39,869 bases of DNA from Sarcina sp. DSM 11001 (GCF_900101015.1 NZ_FNFZ01000033.1:1-39869); one strand, 5' to 3'; counted from the first letter of the stretch, positions 8,260 to 16,484 are shown. A program made the numbers and translations. The notes: generated from the sequence alone by a model not told the origin.

Positions 8260-8652
8260 ATGACAAGAAGAAAGAAGCCGGAGCAGGCCGTGCGGAACCA
8301 CTGGATCACTGTCCGGCTCAATGACGTGGAGTTTGAAAATGTTCATGATGCGGCAAAGGACGCAAAGATGTCCATTTCGGAATATGTCCGCCATCTGGCA
8401 GTCTTTGGAAAGGTAGAAATGAATGTGCAGATTGTGGCGGATTTCCCGAAGCTGAAGGAGCTCGCCGCTGAATTTTCATCGATCGGCAATAACCTGAACC
8501 AGCTGACGCGCTATTTTCACATGGGAGGGCTCCGGTCGAAGGCAATGATGGAGGAACTGACAAGATGCATTAATGAGATCATGGAGATGCGCGATGCAGT
8601 TATGGAAATGGCAGGTGATTATCGTGGCTACCTTGAAACATATAGCAAGTAA
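8260..8652 (+). CDS. mobC: MobC-like relaxosome accessory protein
   Basis: This protein of about 130 residues has a ribbon-helix-helix-like N-terminus (ITVRLNDVEFENVHDAAKDA, then MSISEYVRHLA) and the MobC motif ELAAEFSSIGNNLNQLTR near the C-terminus. MobC proteins bind oriT and help the relaxase open the DNA. I chose the ATG at 8260, with GGAG eight bases upstream, over a GTG at 8248. The last 29 bases overlap the relaxase, which indicates a coupled operon. The repeat array immediately upstream is the likely binding site. Confidence 0.85.
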   Translation: MTRRKKPEQAVRNHWITVRLNDVEFENVHDAAKDAKMSISEYVRHLAVFGKVEMNVQIVADFPKLKELAAEFSSIGNNLNQLTRYFHMGGLRSKAMMEELTRCINEIMEMRDAVMEMAGDYRGYLETYSK

Positions 8653-10375
8653 GAGTGCTGACTATAAGAGAGCCCTGGAGTACCTGATCTTCGAGCACAA
8701 CGAAAATAGGGCCCCCCTCAGGGATGAAGCAGGTAACAAGCTGATGCGGGACCAGTTCATTCTGGAAGGGATCAATTGTGAACCCTGGTCATTTGACAAA
8801 GAATGTGAAGTGCTGAACGTGGAGACCGGCAAGAACAGAAAATATGACGAGATAAAATCCCATCATTATATTATCAGCTTCGATCCGAAGGACCGGGACG
8901 AAAGAGGACTTACACCGGAACGTGCGCAGGAACTCGGGAAGGAATTTGCTTCCAGATGTTTCCCGGGACATCAGATGCTGGTGTGCACGCACAACGACGG
9001 GCATAATGAAAGCGGAAATATCCATGTACATATCATAATGAACAGTGTCCGGAAACTGGATGTGCCAAAGGAACCCTTTATGGAACGGGAGATCGACAGA
9101 AGGGCAGGATACAAGCACCACCCGACGGACTGGTTCATGAACTACATCAAGGGTGAGCTTATGAGGATATGTGAACGCGAAGGGCTGCACCAGGTGGATC
9201 TTATTTCTCCGGCAAAAAACAAGATCACAAACGAGGAGTACCGCGCCAGACAGCGGGGCCAGGAACGTCTTGATAATCTGAACAGGGAAATCGTTGCAGA
9301 TGGGATGACACCTGCGAGGACTGTGTTTCAGACACAAAAACAGTACCTGAGAGATGCCATCCTTGACGCTGCAGAGCGTTCCTCTTCCCTGAAGGAATTT
9401 GAGCGTATCCTGAGGGATGAGCACCGGATCGTACTAAAGGACCGACGCGGACGGTTCAGCTACCTGCATCCGGACCGCGGGAAATATATAACAGGGCGTG
9501 CTCTGGGACGTGATTACGAAATGGAAGCGGTCCTGGAAAGGATTCGGCTGAATGCCCTTGAAGCGGAAGAACCCGCAGAGAAAGTCAAAGAAGCAGGACA
9601 GGATGAATGGCAGAAAGGTGCTGATGAATCTGTGCGGCAGGATTCTGGCAGTGATGCCGGAGCTCCTGTGAAAAAGAATGTGCTTGAGAGGTCCATGACA
9701 GAGTATGACCCTTCTTATGACTACGACGCGGATCCGGTCGCGATTCTTTACATCCGGACAAATCTGCGCCTGGTTATTGATCTGCAGACATGTATCAAAG
9801 CACAGCAGAGCGAAGCTTATGCAGAAGAAGTGGAGCTTACAAACCTGCTGGAAATGTCCCGGACGGTTGCCTATATACAGGAGCAGGGCATTGGTTCCAG
9901 AGAAGAACTTAATGAAAAATGCCGGGAGCTTTCAGACATGGCTGACAAAGCAAGCGCAGAATTGGATGATATAGACAGAAGCCTCAAAAATACAAATGAG
10001 CAGATCCATTATGCAGGGCGCTACTACGCGTCCCGTTCAGTCCATAATGATTTTCTGAAGTCCTGGAACAAAGGGGGATTCCGTTCCCGGCATAGGGATG
10101 AACTTGCGCAGTACGACGAAGCAGTGGCCTACTTCAAAAACAATAATGACGGCACCATTCCGTCGATGAAAGACCTTAAAGAGAAAAAAGAGAGGCTGCT
10201 CAAATTACGGGAAGATAGAAAGGAAGCTTACCGGGGGATCAGCAATTACCACAAAGACCTACAGACCGCAGTCCAGAACGTGGAAGCGATCCTTGGTCCG
10301 GACACTTCTTCCCAAAGACAAATACAGAGAGAGGATACCCGGCTGCGTGTGCATCGGCAGGAAGTTTTCTTATGA
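8624..10375 (+). CDS. Relaxase / mobilisation nuclease
   Basis: This relaxase of about 583 residues nicks oriT and carries the strand during conjugation. The start is GTG at 8624, which gives the family N-terminus VATLKHIASKSADY. The likely nucleophile is Tyr14, and the metal site is H123-N-D-G-H and H134-x-H136 (NIHVHIIMNS), as in the Relaxase/MobP family. The region from about 370 on is charged and helical, with coiled-coil character (RELSDMADKASAELDDID, LKEKKERLLKLREDRKEAY). It overlaps mobC by 29 bases. No frameshift is seen. Confidence 0.9.
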   Translation: MATLKHIASKSADYKRALEYLIFEHNENRAPLRDEAGNKLMRDQFILEGINCEPWSFDKECEVLNVETGKNRKYDEIKSHHYIISFDPKDRDERGLTPERAQELGKEFASRCFPGHQMLVCTHNDGHNESGNIHVHIIMNSVRKLDVPKEPFMEREIDRRAGYKHHPTDWFMNYIKGELMRICEREGLHQVDLISPAKNKITNEEYRARQRGQERLDNLNREIVADGMTPARTVFQTQKQYLRDAILDAAERSSSLKEFERILRDEHRIVLKDRRGRFSYLHPDRGKYITGRALGRDYEMEAVLERIRLNALEAEEPAEKVKEAGQDEWQKGADESVRQDSGSDAGAPVKKNVLERSMTEYDPSYDYDADPVAILYIRTNLRLVIDLQTCIKAQQSEAYAEEVELTNLLEMSRTVAYIQEQGIGSREELNEKCRELSDMADKASAELDDIDRSLKNTNEQIHYAGRYYASRSVHNDFLKSWNKGGFRSRHRDELAQYDEAVAYFKNNNDGTIPSMKDLKEKKERLLKLREDRKEAYRGISNYHKDLQTAVQNVEAILGPDTSSQRQIQREDTRLRVHRQEVFL

Positions 10376-10586
10376 TATTTTTGGCAGACTTGATATGTCT
10401 TATAAGCACACTTTTGTCGATGGACAACCGTAGTGGACGAGCTGTTTTCACAGCGTTGACACAGAATTCTTATAAACACTTTAGACCTTTTCTATTTGGA
10501 TTTTAGTTTTGTGTTGTATGATAATACACGTGGACAGGAAAGAACGAGACGACAAACCATAGATTTTCATACTCCCCCTTTATGTT

Positions 10587-10647
10587 AAAAGCCCTTCGCT
10601 TTGGCACTGATGCTGACAGGCATCGGAACCGGAGCGAAGGGCTTTTT
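10587..10647 (+). terminator. Strong terminator downstream of the relaxase
   Basis: A long stem, AAAAGCCCTTCGCT/AGCGAAGGGCTTTT, encloses a second stem, GATGC/GCATC, and is followed by TTTTTCGTTT. The 211 bases from the relaxase stop to this hairpin contain no gene that I can see. It should end the mobC-relaxase transcript and insulate the cargo. Confidence 0.75.
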
Positions 10648-10812
10648 CGTTTAGACATTTATCCATCCTCCTGCGGTCTATAAAACAGCGCATACTTTCG
10701 GGTCTGTAAAAATGATTAAAATTATCCGTTTATTTGTAAAAGCGGCTGACCTATAATTTTTGTAGAGAATAAAAGCTTATAAGACAAATATAGCTTGATT
10801 TCTATAAATATC

Positions 10813-10874
10813 ATTCAACCACTGCCTGTTAGGAATCGTTGCATTTATGGGGTATAGTTGTATTGCAGCAAAGG
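10813..10874 (+). repeat. Upstream repeat, copy 1 (promoter-like)
   Basis: About 62 bases here are roughly 80% identical to 13790-13851. Both copies contain CAACCACTG, CTGTTA and TATAGTTG. The last contains a TATAGT that could be a -10 box, with TTAGGA 18 bases upstream. This copy precedes the XRE-HD gene. The 160 bases before it are AT-rich and contain no gene I can see, but there is a TATAAT at 10752. Confidence 0.6.
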
Positions 10875-10901
10875 GGTGTGACAAAGGAGGTGATGGAACT
10901 T

Positions 10902-11774
10902 ATGGAAACATTTGCATATCGATTGGCGGAAGCTAGAAAGAACCGTGGACTGACACAGGGACAGGTTGCCGAGAAACTTTTCATTACAACGCAGTCGGTA
11001 AGCTCCTGGGAATGTGGGAATTCGATTCCTGACACGGAAAAACTGCCGGAGCTCGCAGAGCTGTATGAGGTCACTGTGGACTGGCTTCTCTCCGGAAAAG
11101 AGCCTTCCTCAGAGATTCTGGAAGTGACTACAAATCTTTCTGACCGGCTCTTCAATGAGGTCCGGATGGCAACCTACGTCAGTGCTTACTGTAACGCGAA
11201 GGGGCTGTACCAGACAAGAAGAGCGCTGGCATTTGCCAGGGAAAAGCATGATGGACAGTACAGAAAAACCGGTCAGAGCGGAGAAAAAGTCCCCTATATT
11301 TACCATCCGCTGCTTCTGACCTGCCATGCCCTGGCGCTGGGCCTGGAGGAAGACGATCTCCTGTCTGCATGTCTTCTCCACGATGTGTGTGAGGACTGCG
11401 GCGTTCTGCCAGAGGAACTGCCGGTCAATGATCAGACCCGGGAAGCGGTACGGCTCCTCACGAAGCCGGATACATTCGGCAGGACAGATCCGGAATACAG
11501 GACCTACTATGAAGGGATCGCCCGAAACAGGATCGCACTGCTCGTAAAGCTGCTTGACCGCTGTAACAATGTTTCGAGTATGGCGACCAGCTTTTCCGAT
11601 GAAGAAATGGCAGAGTACATACAGGAAACGCAGGAATACATCCACCCTCTGATAGAGAAAGCGAGGAGAGAATATCCTCAGTACGCCAACCAGCTCTTTT
11701 TGATCCGCTACCATATGAACAGCGTGCTCGAAGCGCTTCGGCACCATATGCGTTCTTCTATGATTGCCCGATGA
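10902..11774 (+). CDS. XRE-type HTH fused to a RelA/SpoT-like HD hydrolase domain
   Basis: This is a 290-residue protein counted from the ATG at 10902 (AAAGGAGG lies upstream; an ATG at 10893 is too close). Residues 5-63 are an XRE helix-turn-helix (LAEARKNRGLTQGQVAEKL...SSWECGNSIP). Residues 105-250 resemble the HD hydrolase half of SpoT/Rel or MESH1 enzymes: H116, H135 in YIYHP, H160-D161 with E164-D165 in LLHDVCED, and D219 in VKLLDRCNNV. No synthetase domain follows. It may degrade (p)ppGpp or a related nucleotide and sense or regulate through the HTH. The substrate is inferred; other HD substrates are possible. It is followed after 39 bases by a small gene. Confidence 0.75.
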   Translation: METFAYRLAEARKNRGLTQGQVAEKLFITTQSVSSWECGNSIPDTEKLPELAELYEVTVDWLLSGKEPSSEILEVTTNLSDRLFNEVRMATYVSAYCNAKGLYQTRRALAFAREKHDGQYRKTGQSGEKVPYIYHPLLLTCHALALGLEEDDLLSACLLHDVCEDCGVLPEELPVNDQTREAVRLLTKPDTFGRTDPEYRTYYEGIARNRIALLVKLLDRCNNVSSMATSFSDEEMAEYIQETQEYIHPLIEKARREYPQYANQLFLIRYHMNSVLEALRHHMRSSMIAR

Positions 11775-11813
11775 AGCCGAAAACCTTTGATTTTGCAGAA
11801 CGGAGGATTTGGT

Positions 11814-12140
11814 ATGAAAGAGTTTATAAACCTGGTACTCTGCGACTATCGCAGCAAGCGCGTGGATGTTCATGTCAGCGCGACCCTTGCTGACGGCACT
11901 TTGAGGATCTCCGGACAGGATCTGGGCCCTTATGTAGAAGACTACTGGGGCGACAGCGATTATGAATACTGGTACTCTTTTGACGAGGAAAATACAGCCA
12001 GACTCCTGGCGGCGATCCACGGAGAAGATGATCCGGAAACAGCCCTGCTTCATGCGTTCAGCGGAGAACACGGATGCAGCGAACTCCGGAGTTTATGCGC
12101 GAGAAAGAAAATCGAGTACAGCTTTTTCTCTTATGCCTAG
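11814..12140 (+). CDS. Small acidic protein, family A (full length)
   Basis: This 108-residue protein begins MKEFINLVLCDYRSKRVDVH, with GGAGG seven bases upstream. It is acidic, soluble and rich in aromatic residues (YVEDYWGDSDYEYWYSFDEE), with a helical C-terminus (ALLHAFSGEHGCSELRSLC). I do not recognise the family. A truncated paralogue lies at 13889-13993 behind a copy of the same upstream repeat. It follows the XRE-HD gene closely and could be its partner or target. Its size and composition are like those of immunity proteins, but that is only an analogy. Confidence 0.7.
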   Translation: MKEFINLVLCDYRSKRVDVHVSATLADGTLRISGQDLGPYVEDYWGDSDYEYWYSFDEENTARLLAAIHGEDDPETALLHAFSGEHGCSELRSLCARKKIEYSFFSYA

Positions 12141-12150
12141 GAGGATACTG

Positions 12151-12213
12151 GTGGCTGGATACTGTTTAAGGACCGAAACTCTGAAATACGAATTCTATCC
12201 ATATGCGAGGTAA
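12151..12213 (+). pseudogene. 20-codon remnant of a family-C paralogue
   Basis: A GTG with GGAGG six bases upstream opens a short frame containing GYCLRTETLKYEFYPYA. This matches NYCLTIETLEFEFYLYC near the C-terminus of the 14875-15366 protein. It looks like the tail end of a deleted relative that acquired a usable start, or an internal scar of recombination between paralogues. Whether it is translated is unknown. Confidence 0.45.
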
Positions 12214-12217
12214 GGAA

Positions 12218-12466
12218 ATGGTAAAAAAGATGACAGGGGAGGAAGCGTGGGAGTTCAAGGAGAGTCGCTGTAAGTGGCTCGACTATGGCTCCATTGAGGA
12301 ATATATAGAGGACATTGTCGTCTGCCTTGTATACAGCACATGGCACTATACGGAGGAGAGGGCCAGGCAGCAGTGCGAAGACCGTATGGGACTGATTGAG
12401 AGATCTTATGAGAAAAAGGAACCGGCGGACGACTGTGCCGCGGATGTAGGATATTGTTGCGGATAA
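12218..12466 (+). CDS. Small protein, family B
   Basis: This protein of about 82 residues starts at the ATG at 12218, with AGG seven bases upstream; an in-frame ATG at 12203 is less likely. It shares about 60% of its residues with the leftward gene at 27333-27584, including EYIEDIVVCLVYS, WHY and EERAR, and ends in a similar Cys-rich tail (DVGYCCG against EIGYSCG). I do not recognise the family. Two copies 15 kb apart in different small-gene operons point to duplication or separate acquisition of cargo cassettes. Confidence 0.7.
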   Translation: MVKKMTGEEAWEFKESRCKWLDYGSIEEYIEDIVVCLVYSTWHYTEERARQQCEDRMGLIERSYEKKEPADDCAADVGYCCG

Positions 12467-12594
12467 CTGCGGTGAAAAATCTGCCGTCGCAACAAACTGA
12501 ACTTGAACACCTCTTTAATATCCAGAAGACGACCCTGTTAGCAGATTAATACTGTAAAGCCAGAAGAGATACAATTCAAAGAAAGGGGATTTCA

Positions 12595-13752
12595 ATGGAC
12601 AACACACTGTTTCTTATGAACGGAAATAAGGCAATAGAAATGGAGATGAAAAAATACGAAAAGGAAGCTGATCTTCAGGAAATCATCAAAGATAATCCCA
12701 ATTTACTTACACGTACTATGGAGGACGGAACATCCAAGAAACTTTATCTTGTAAAGCAGGAATTGTCGATGAAAGAATTGGAATATGGCAGTATCTCCTA
12801 TTCTCTTGACCATTTTATGGTGGATGAAGAAGGAATGCCTGTCCTGGTAGAAGTTAAGAGGAGTAATGATACCAGAATAAAGAGGGAAGTCGTTGCACAG
12901 ATGATGGATTATGCGTCCCGAGTGTCAAAATGGGATATTGGAGAAATTCAGGATGCATTCGAAGAAAAAAATGGTGAAGGCTTTGTCCCTAATCCTGAAT
13001 TATTTAATGATAGCGAAGAGTTTTGGAGTGTCGTTTCAAAAAACCTCGCAGACGAGAACTTTCGATTGGTGTTTGCTGCGGATGAAATACCGGATACTCT
13101 CAGAATCCTGATTGAGTTCCTTGATCGAAATCTGAAAGACATAGAGGTCTACGGAGTTGAACTTAAGCCCTACAGGACGGAAGACGGAACCCTGCTTCTG
13201 GCAAAGAGTATTATCGGAAACAGCACATTAGACAGCACAAAAGCCACTTCATCTGGAAAGAAAATATTGTGTACACGAACGCTTGAAGAATTCAAAAATG
13301 AATTTAAGAAGTTTGGCTTGAGCGAGTTTATACCTTTGGTTGACAGGATATATGAAGCTGCTGAAAAAAGTGGATTTTCCTGGGTGTCTGGATCGGGAGC
13401 AATACAGCCATCCTATATAGCGAAGATTGGTTCTCAAACTGTATTTAGAATTGCGCTGTGGGCATCACATGGAAACTATCGGGCAGTTACTGAGTTCTGG
13501 ATTTCTGATATCAGCAAAATGTTTAATGGTAAAGAAGACAAGGAGACGATTCGAGAAAGACTGATCCGTTTTCATAATAAAGAAGCCCTTTCTCAAAACG
13601 GATATATTGGACAGGCAAGTACAACGCAAAATATCTATTTTGAGGCTTTGAAGGATAACGAAAATCTGGAGTATTTCCTCAATACTATTAAACTGCTTGC
13701 AGAGGACATCCAGAGAGAGCAAAACCAGGAAAACCAGAAGTTGACCAACTAA
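12595..13752 (+). CDS. PD-(D/E)XK nuclease-like protein
   Basis: This is a 385-residue protein with AAAGGGG six bases before the ATG. The N-terminal half has the PD-(D/E)XK pattern: E25 in EKEADLQEII, D72 in SLDHFMVDEEG, and E86-V-K88 in VLVEVKRS, followed by a helix with Q102 (VVAQMMDYA). This arrangement is like NucS/DUF91-type or DUF4268-like nucleases. The C-terminal half (about 215-385) is a separate domain of unknown fold. A restriction- or defence-type nuclease is likely, but its target is unknown. It is a single gene between two small-gene clusters. Confidence 0.65.
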   Translation: MDNTLFLMNGNKAIEMEMKKYEKEADLQEIIKDNPNLLTRTMEDGTSKKLYLVKQELSMKELEYGSISYSLDHFMVDEEGMPVLVEVKRSNDTRIKREVVAQMMDYASRVSKWDIGEIQDAFEEKNGEGFVPNPELFNDSEEFWSVVSKNLADENFRLVFAADEIPDTLRILIEFLDRNLKDIEVYGVELKPYRTEDGTLLLAKSIIGNSTLDSTKATSSGKKILCTRTLEEFKNEFKKFGLSEFIPLVDRIYEAAEKSGFSWVSGSGAIQPSYIAKIGSQTVFRIALWASHGNYRAVTEFWISDISKMFNGKEDKETIRERLIRFHNKEALSQNGYIGQASTTQNIYFEALKDNENLEYFLNTIKLLAEDIQREQNQENQKLTN

Positions 13753-13789
13753 CCTTAATTCAAATACGTCTTGATTCCATACGTTATGG

Positions 13790-13851
13790 ATCCAACCACT
13801 GTCTGTTATGAATCGAAGTACTTATAGGATATAGTTGAATTGCAACAAGGG
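13790..13851 (+). repeat. Upstream repeat, copy 2 (promoter-like)
   Basis: This is the second copy of the 10813-10874 sequence, with CAACCACTG, CTGTTA, the TATAGTTG box and TTGCA conserved. It directly precedes the truncated family-A gene. In copy 1 an XRE-HD gene lies between the repeat and family A. Confidence 0.6.
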
Positions 13852-13888
13852 AGACAGACTCAAGGGAGTTATAGAGTGCAGGAACGGA

Positions 13889-13993
13889 ATGAAAGATTTT
13901 GACGATTTGATCCTTTGTGACTACCGCAGCGCTCGTGTGGATGTGCATGTACGAGCACCCCTTGCAGATGGCACTCCGGGAATCTATGTGTAG
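13889..13993 (+). pseudogene. Truncated family-A paralogue (34 codons)
   Basis: The frame reads MKDFDDLILCDYRSARVDVH, then VRAPLADGT, and stops after IYV. It aligns with the first 31 residues of the 108-residue protein at 11814 (LCDYRSKRVDVHV...LADGT). The stop falls where the next gene's ribosome site begins, so the rest of the gene was replaced by the 14007 gene. It may be translated as a short peptide or act only as a leader. Confidence 0.7.
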
Positions 13994-14006
13994 GAGGTGG
14001 ACTGGA

Positions 14007-14462
14007 ATGTTGTCAGGAATGGACCTTATCAAAGCCTATAGAGCCAATCCGGATCATTATCTTCCCATGATTGATCATACGGAGGAAGTGCCCGGAAGAA
14101 ATGAAGATGGAGAGTATAACATTGGCTGGAATGCCGGACTTCTTGATGCAACACGACCATATTTTGTAGAATGCTGGGCTGTTGATCAAATTACGATGCT
14201 TACGATTTATGTTTCTGCAGAAGGGATCGAAGAAAAGACAGCAGCGGAACTGGATCAGTGGCTTCAGGACGTGGGGTATTTCAGCTATCTGGACAAAAAA
14301 TACTGGCCTGCAGAAGTTAAAACTTTCGAAAACCAGGATGGAAATGAGTTTTTTGCGATTTCTATAACCGTGGGCATAGAAGACGAGCCGGCGCTGATTA
14401 CTGGGGCTCAAATTTTATCCTGGTCGAAACTCAATGAGTATAACCGGAAGACAACGGGGTAA
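14007..14462 (+). CDS. Hypothetical acidic protein, small-gene cluster
   Basis: This protein of about 151 residues starts at the ATG at 14007, with GGAGGTGG six bases upstream. It contains EYNIGWNAGLLDATRPYFVE and a strand-rich middle. No signal peptide or membrane segment is seen. I do not recognise the family. It overlaps the SLOG gene downstream by 29 bases, so the two are probably translationally coupled. Confidence 0.7.
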   Translation: MLSGMDLIKAYRANPDHYLPMIDHTEEVPGRNEDGEYNIGWNAGLLDATRPYFVECWAVDQITMLTIYVSAEGIEEKTAAELDQWLQDVGYFSYLDKKYWPAEVKTFENQDGNEFFAISITVGIEDEPALITGAQILSWSKLNEYNRKTTG

Positions 14463-14832
14463 ATCGATAGAAACACGAGTTATAGTTTGCGGCAGCCGGG
14501 ATTTTACCGACAAGGCATTCTGTTTTTCTCAGCTCGACACCATTCTATCTGAATACAGGGATCTGGAGATTGTTTCGGGTCATGCCAGGGGGGCTGATCT
14601 TTTTGCTGAAGAATATGCCAGCTTGCGCGGGGTGAAGCTCAGTGTTTTTTCTCCTGACTGGAAAAAGTATGGCAGAGGTGCAGGCACGGTCAGGAATCGC
14701 CAAATGCTGGAATACGCATTGGAAGCAACTCCTCTCGTGGTTGCTTTCTGGAACGGTGAAAGCAGGGGAACGAAGAATATGATTATGCAAGCCCAGAAGG
14801 CCCGGGTGGAAGTTCGGATATTCAATTTTTGA
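14434..14832 (+). CDS. YspA-like SLOG-family protein (DUF2493)
   Basis: This 132-residue protein has a Rossmann-like SLOG nucleotide-binding domain: VIVCGSRDFTD at about 16-26, IVSGHARGADLFAEEYA in the middle, then GAGTVRNRQML and LVVAFWNGESRGTKNMI. These match the YspA/DUF2493 subfamily. SLOG proteins bind nucleotides or nucleotide-derived signals, and some serve defence systems. No strong ribosome site precedes the ATG at 14434, which lies inside the previous gene, so expression probably relies on coupling. Confidence 0.75.
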   Translation: MSITGRQRGKSIETRVIVCGSRDFTDKAFCFSQLDTILSEYRDLEIVSGHARGADLFAEEYASLRGVKLSVFSPDWKKYGRGAGTVRNRQMLEYALEATPLVVAFWNGESRGTKNMIMQAQKARVEVRIFNF

Positions 14833-14874
14833 GTCTCTCGAAGACAGGTCTTTTTCGTATGAGGAGGAATTGAT

Positions 14875-15366
14875 TTGAGCACACTCACATTCTTTTATTT
14901 CATGGATTACAAAGACGGTAAAATGGCAAGAATGGAAACTACTGGAGATATGGAGATCCCGGTAAATATTTTCATCGATAATGCTTCAGAGTATGAAGAT
15001 CTTCAGGAAACGCTTTGTAACATCGACATCTATGGAATAGGAAGCGACATAAAAGTGTTTCCCTCTGAGGAGTCTTACGAAGAGTCGGGTCCGCAGATGA
15101 CTCCGCAATCCATGATACCAATGGGAACATTTCCAATAAATGATGACCCTGATTTTACGGAGAGCCCCCATATTCTGTTTTCCGGCATAGTGAAAGAAGT
15201 TGAGAGCATACTTCCTTCGAGACCCGACGATCCCAATTACTGTTTGACCATTGAAACGCTGGAATTCGAATTCTATTTGTATTGCAAGTTGGCTATACCT
15301 GTTGAAGCCGGAAATATTATTAATGGAGTGGCATGGCTGTTTGGTGATATTGCTCTTCTGGAATGA
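14875..15366 (+). CDS. Hypothetical protein, family C, TTG start
   Basis: This 163-residue acidic protein starts at a TTG with GAGGAGG six bases upstream; no ATG or GTG is better placed. It begins STLTFFYFMDYKDGKMARME and ends in a hydrophobic stretch (GNIINGVAWLFGDIALLE). I do not recognise it. A 17-residue match to its C-terminal part (NYCLTIETLEFEFYLYC) occurs at 12151-12213. It belongs to the same rightward cluster as the SLOG gene. Confidence 0.65.
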   Translation: MSTLTFFYFMDYKDGKMARMETTGDMEIPVNIFIDNASEYEDLQETLCNIDIYGIGSDIKVFPSEESYEESGPQMTPQSMIPMGTFPINDDPDFTESPHILFSGIVKEVESILPSRPDDPNYCLTIETLEFEFYLYCKLAIPVEAGNIINGVAWLFGDIALLE

Positions 15367-15842
15367 AGTATGGGTTGAAATAGCGGAGCAGATTCAGTGG
15401 TCTTTCGGAGGCCTTCTGATCTGGCAATTTATTGATAATGTGAAAGATATTGTCTGATTTTTTGAAAAAATCTATTAGAGAAAATGTGAGGTACCTAAAA
15501 TACGAGAGTGAAATTAAGACACTCTGCTTATACTGGGAAGAAAAATATGCCCCATATGCAGAATTCTTGGATTAAGCAGTATTGCAGACCAGACTACTCG
15601 GTTGTGTCCGTCTTCGATATTACAGCCACAAAAATGAGTAGGCTCATTAAGGAAAATATAGAGACAAAAGAAAGACGTCCCAGATTTGGGACAGCTTAAA
15701 GCTGATGGTAACATCTGTACCTTCTGAAGGGCAAGCAGCGAGTTCGACATTTCGAGGAGATATTCCACCATCAGGAAAACTGATTCTCTCTCGCAGCCAG
15801 GAAAAAATGGAAGAAATGATGAAGGAGGCGGGATTGATATGA
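15367..15842 (+). pseudogene. Degraded gene in four frame fragments
   Basis: Coding-like peptides occur in sequence but in changing frames: VEIAEQIQWSFGGLLIWQF (to 15457), SDFLKKSIRENVRYLKYESE and on to AEFLD (stop 15573), DYSVVSVFDITATKMSRLI (about 15590-15650), and SQIWDSLKLMVTSVPSEGQ to KEAGLI (stop 15840-15842). Together they read like one protein of about 155 residues with three frameshifts. The last frame has an ATG at 15705 and could still be translated as a 45-residue peptide. Its stop overlaps the next start as ATGA. The family is unknown. Confidence 0.4.
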
Positions 15843-16132
15843 TAGGACCTGCACCAAAATACAAATGGCATGAATACCTCGTAAAAACAGGAGAGATTCC
15901 TGTTGCAAACAAAAAACGGAGGGACCGGGGCGACCTGCCGTATGTCCTTTACGGACTCGACCCAAAGGCGTCTGATGATTTGAAGCTCGATTACGAGAGA
16001 TTTCAGAGGAAAATGTTCGGAGGCCTTGCAAAATTCTACGTCCCGGATATGGAAAATCCATATTACACATGGGATGGCAAGATCGTTGAACGGTCTTCGC
16101 TTAAAGGACGGAAGCTGCCATTGGCAGACTGA
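15839..16132 (+). CDS. Hypothetical basic protein, 97 residues
   Basis: The start ATG overlaps the stop of the upstream frame (ATGA), with AAGGAGG about ten bases before it. The protein is basic and aromatic (GPAPKYKWHEYLVKTGEIP, VLYGLDPKASDDLKLDYERF, PYYTWDGKIVERSS). I do not recognise it. The coupling suggests it once followed a functional partner gene that is now degraded. Confidence 0.6.
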   Translation: MIGPAPKYKWHEYLVKTGEIPVANKKRRDRGDLPYVLYGLDPKASDDLKLDYERFQRKMFGGLAKFYVPDMENPYYTWDGKIVERSSLKGRKLPLAD

Positions 16133-16170
16133 TGGAAGGACATGATACATCATAATAAGGCGATATAGGA

Positions 16171-16195
16171 GCAGGCGAAAACGTCTGCTTTTTTA
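16171..16195 (+). terminator. Terminator closing the rightward small-gene cluster
   Basis: GCAGGCG-AAAA-CGTCTGC (one G-T pair) is followed by TTTTTTA, 38 bases after the stop of the 97-residue gene. Confidence 0.75.
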
Positions 16196-16201
16196 TCGGA
16201 G

Positions 16202-16315
16202 GGATTCATAAACAAAATAATAGAGAAAACCTCAGAAGAATCCACCATTCTCATATCGCCCGCATGGGATGCAGATGAGAGCAAATGGATTATCTTCGCT
16301 TATGTGCGTAATTAA
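16202..16315 (+). pseudogene. C-terminal remnant of an unknown gene
   Basis: A frame without a start codon reads GFINKIIEKTSEESTILISP, then AWDADESKWIIFAYVRN, and ends in two stop codons. The composition is coding-like, but the 5' part is missing and a terminator lies just upstream. The rest of the 16.3-16.48 kb stretch holds nothing I can assign. Confidence 0.35.
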
Positions 16316-16484
16316 TAACACACCTCAAAGCATTAGAAAATCAATCTCATGACATACATCATTTTTATTATCTTAAAATGAATACAAGCAAGTCTTTTTA
16401 ACATTTGGGACAACACTGTGCCCTCCGCTTGGTAATGACAATGTGAAATACGTGTCAAAGTAATTATACTCCGAGATACTTTCC

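Noticed and set aside
7907-8394. Minus-strand frames with repeated peptides (CLSTSFPHAHCAET)
   Set aside because: They are the reverse reading of the tandem DNA repeats upstream of mobC and change frame between units.
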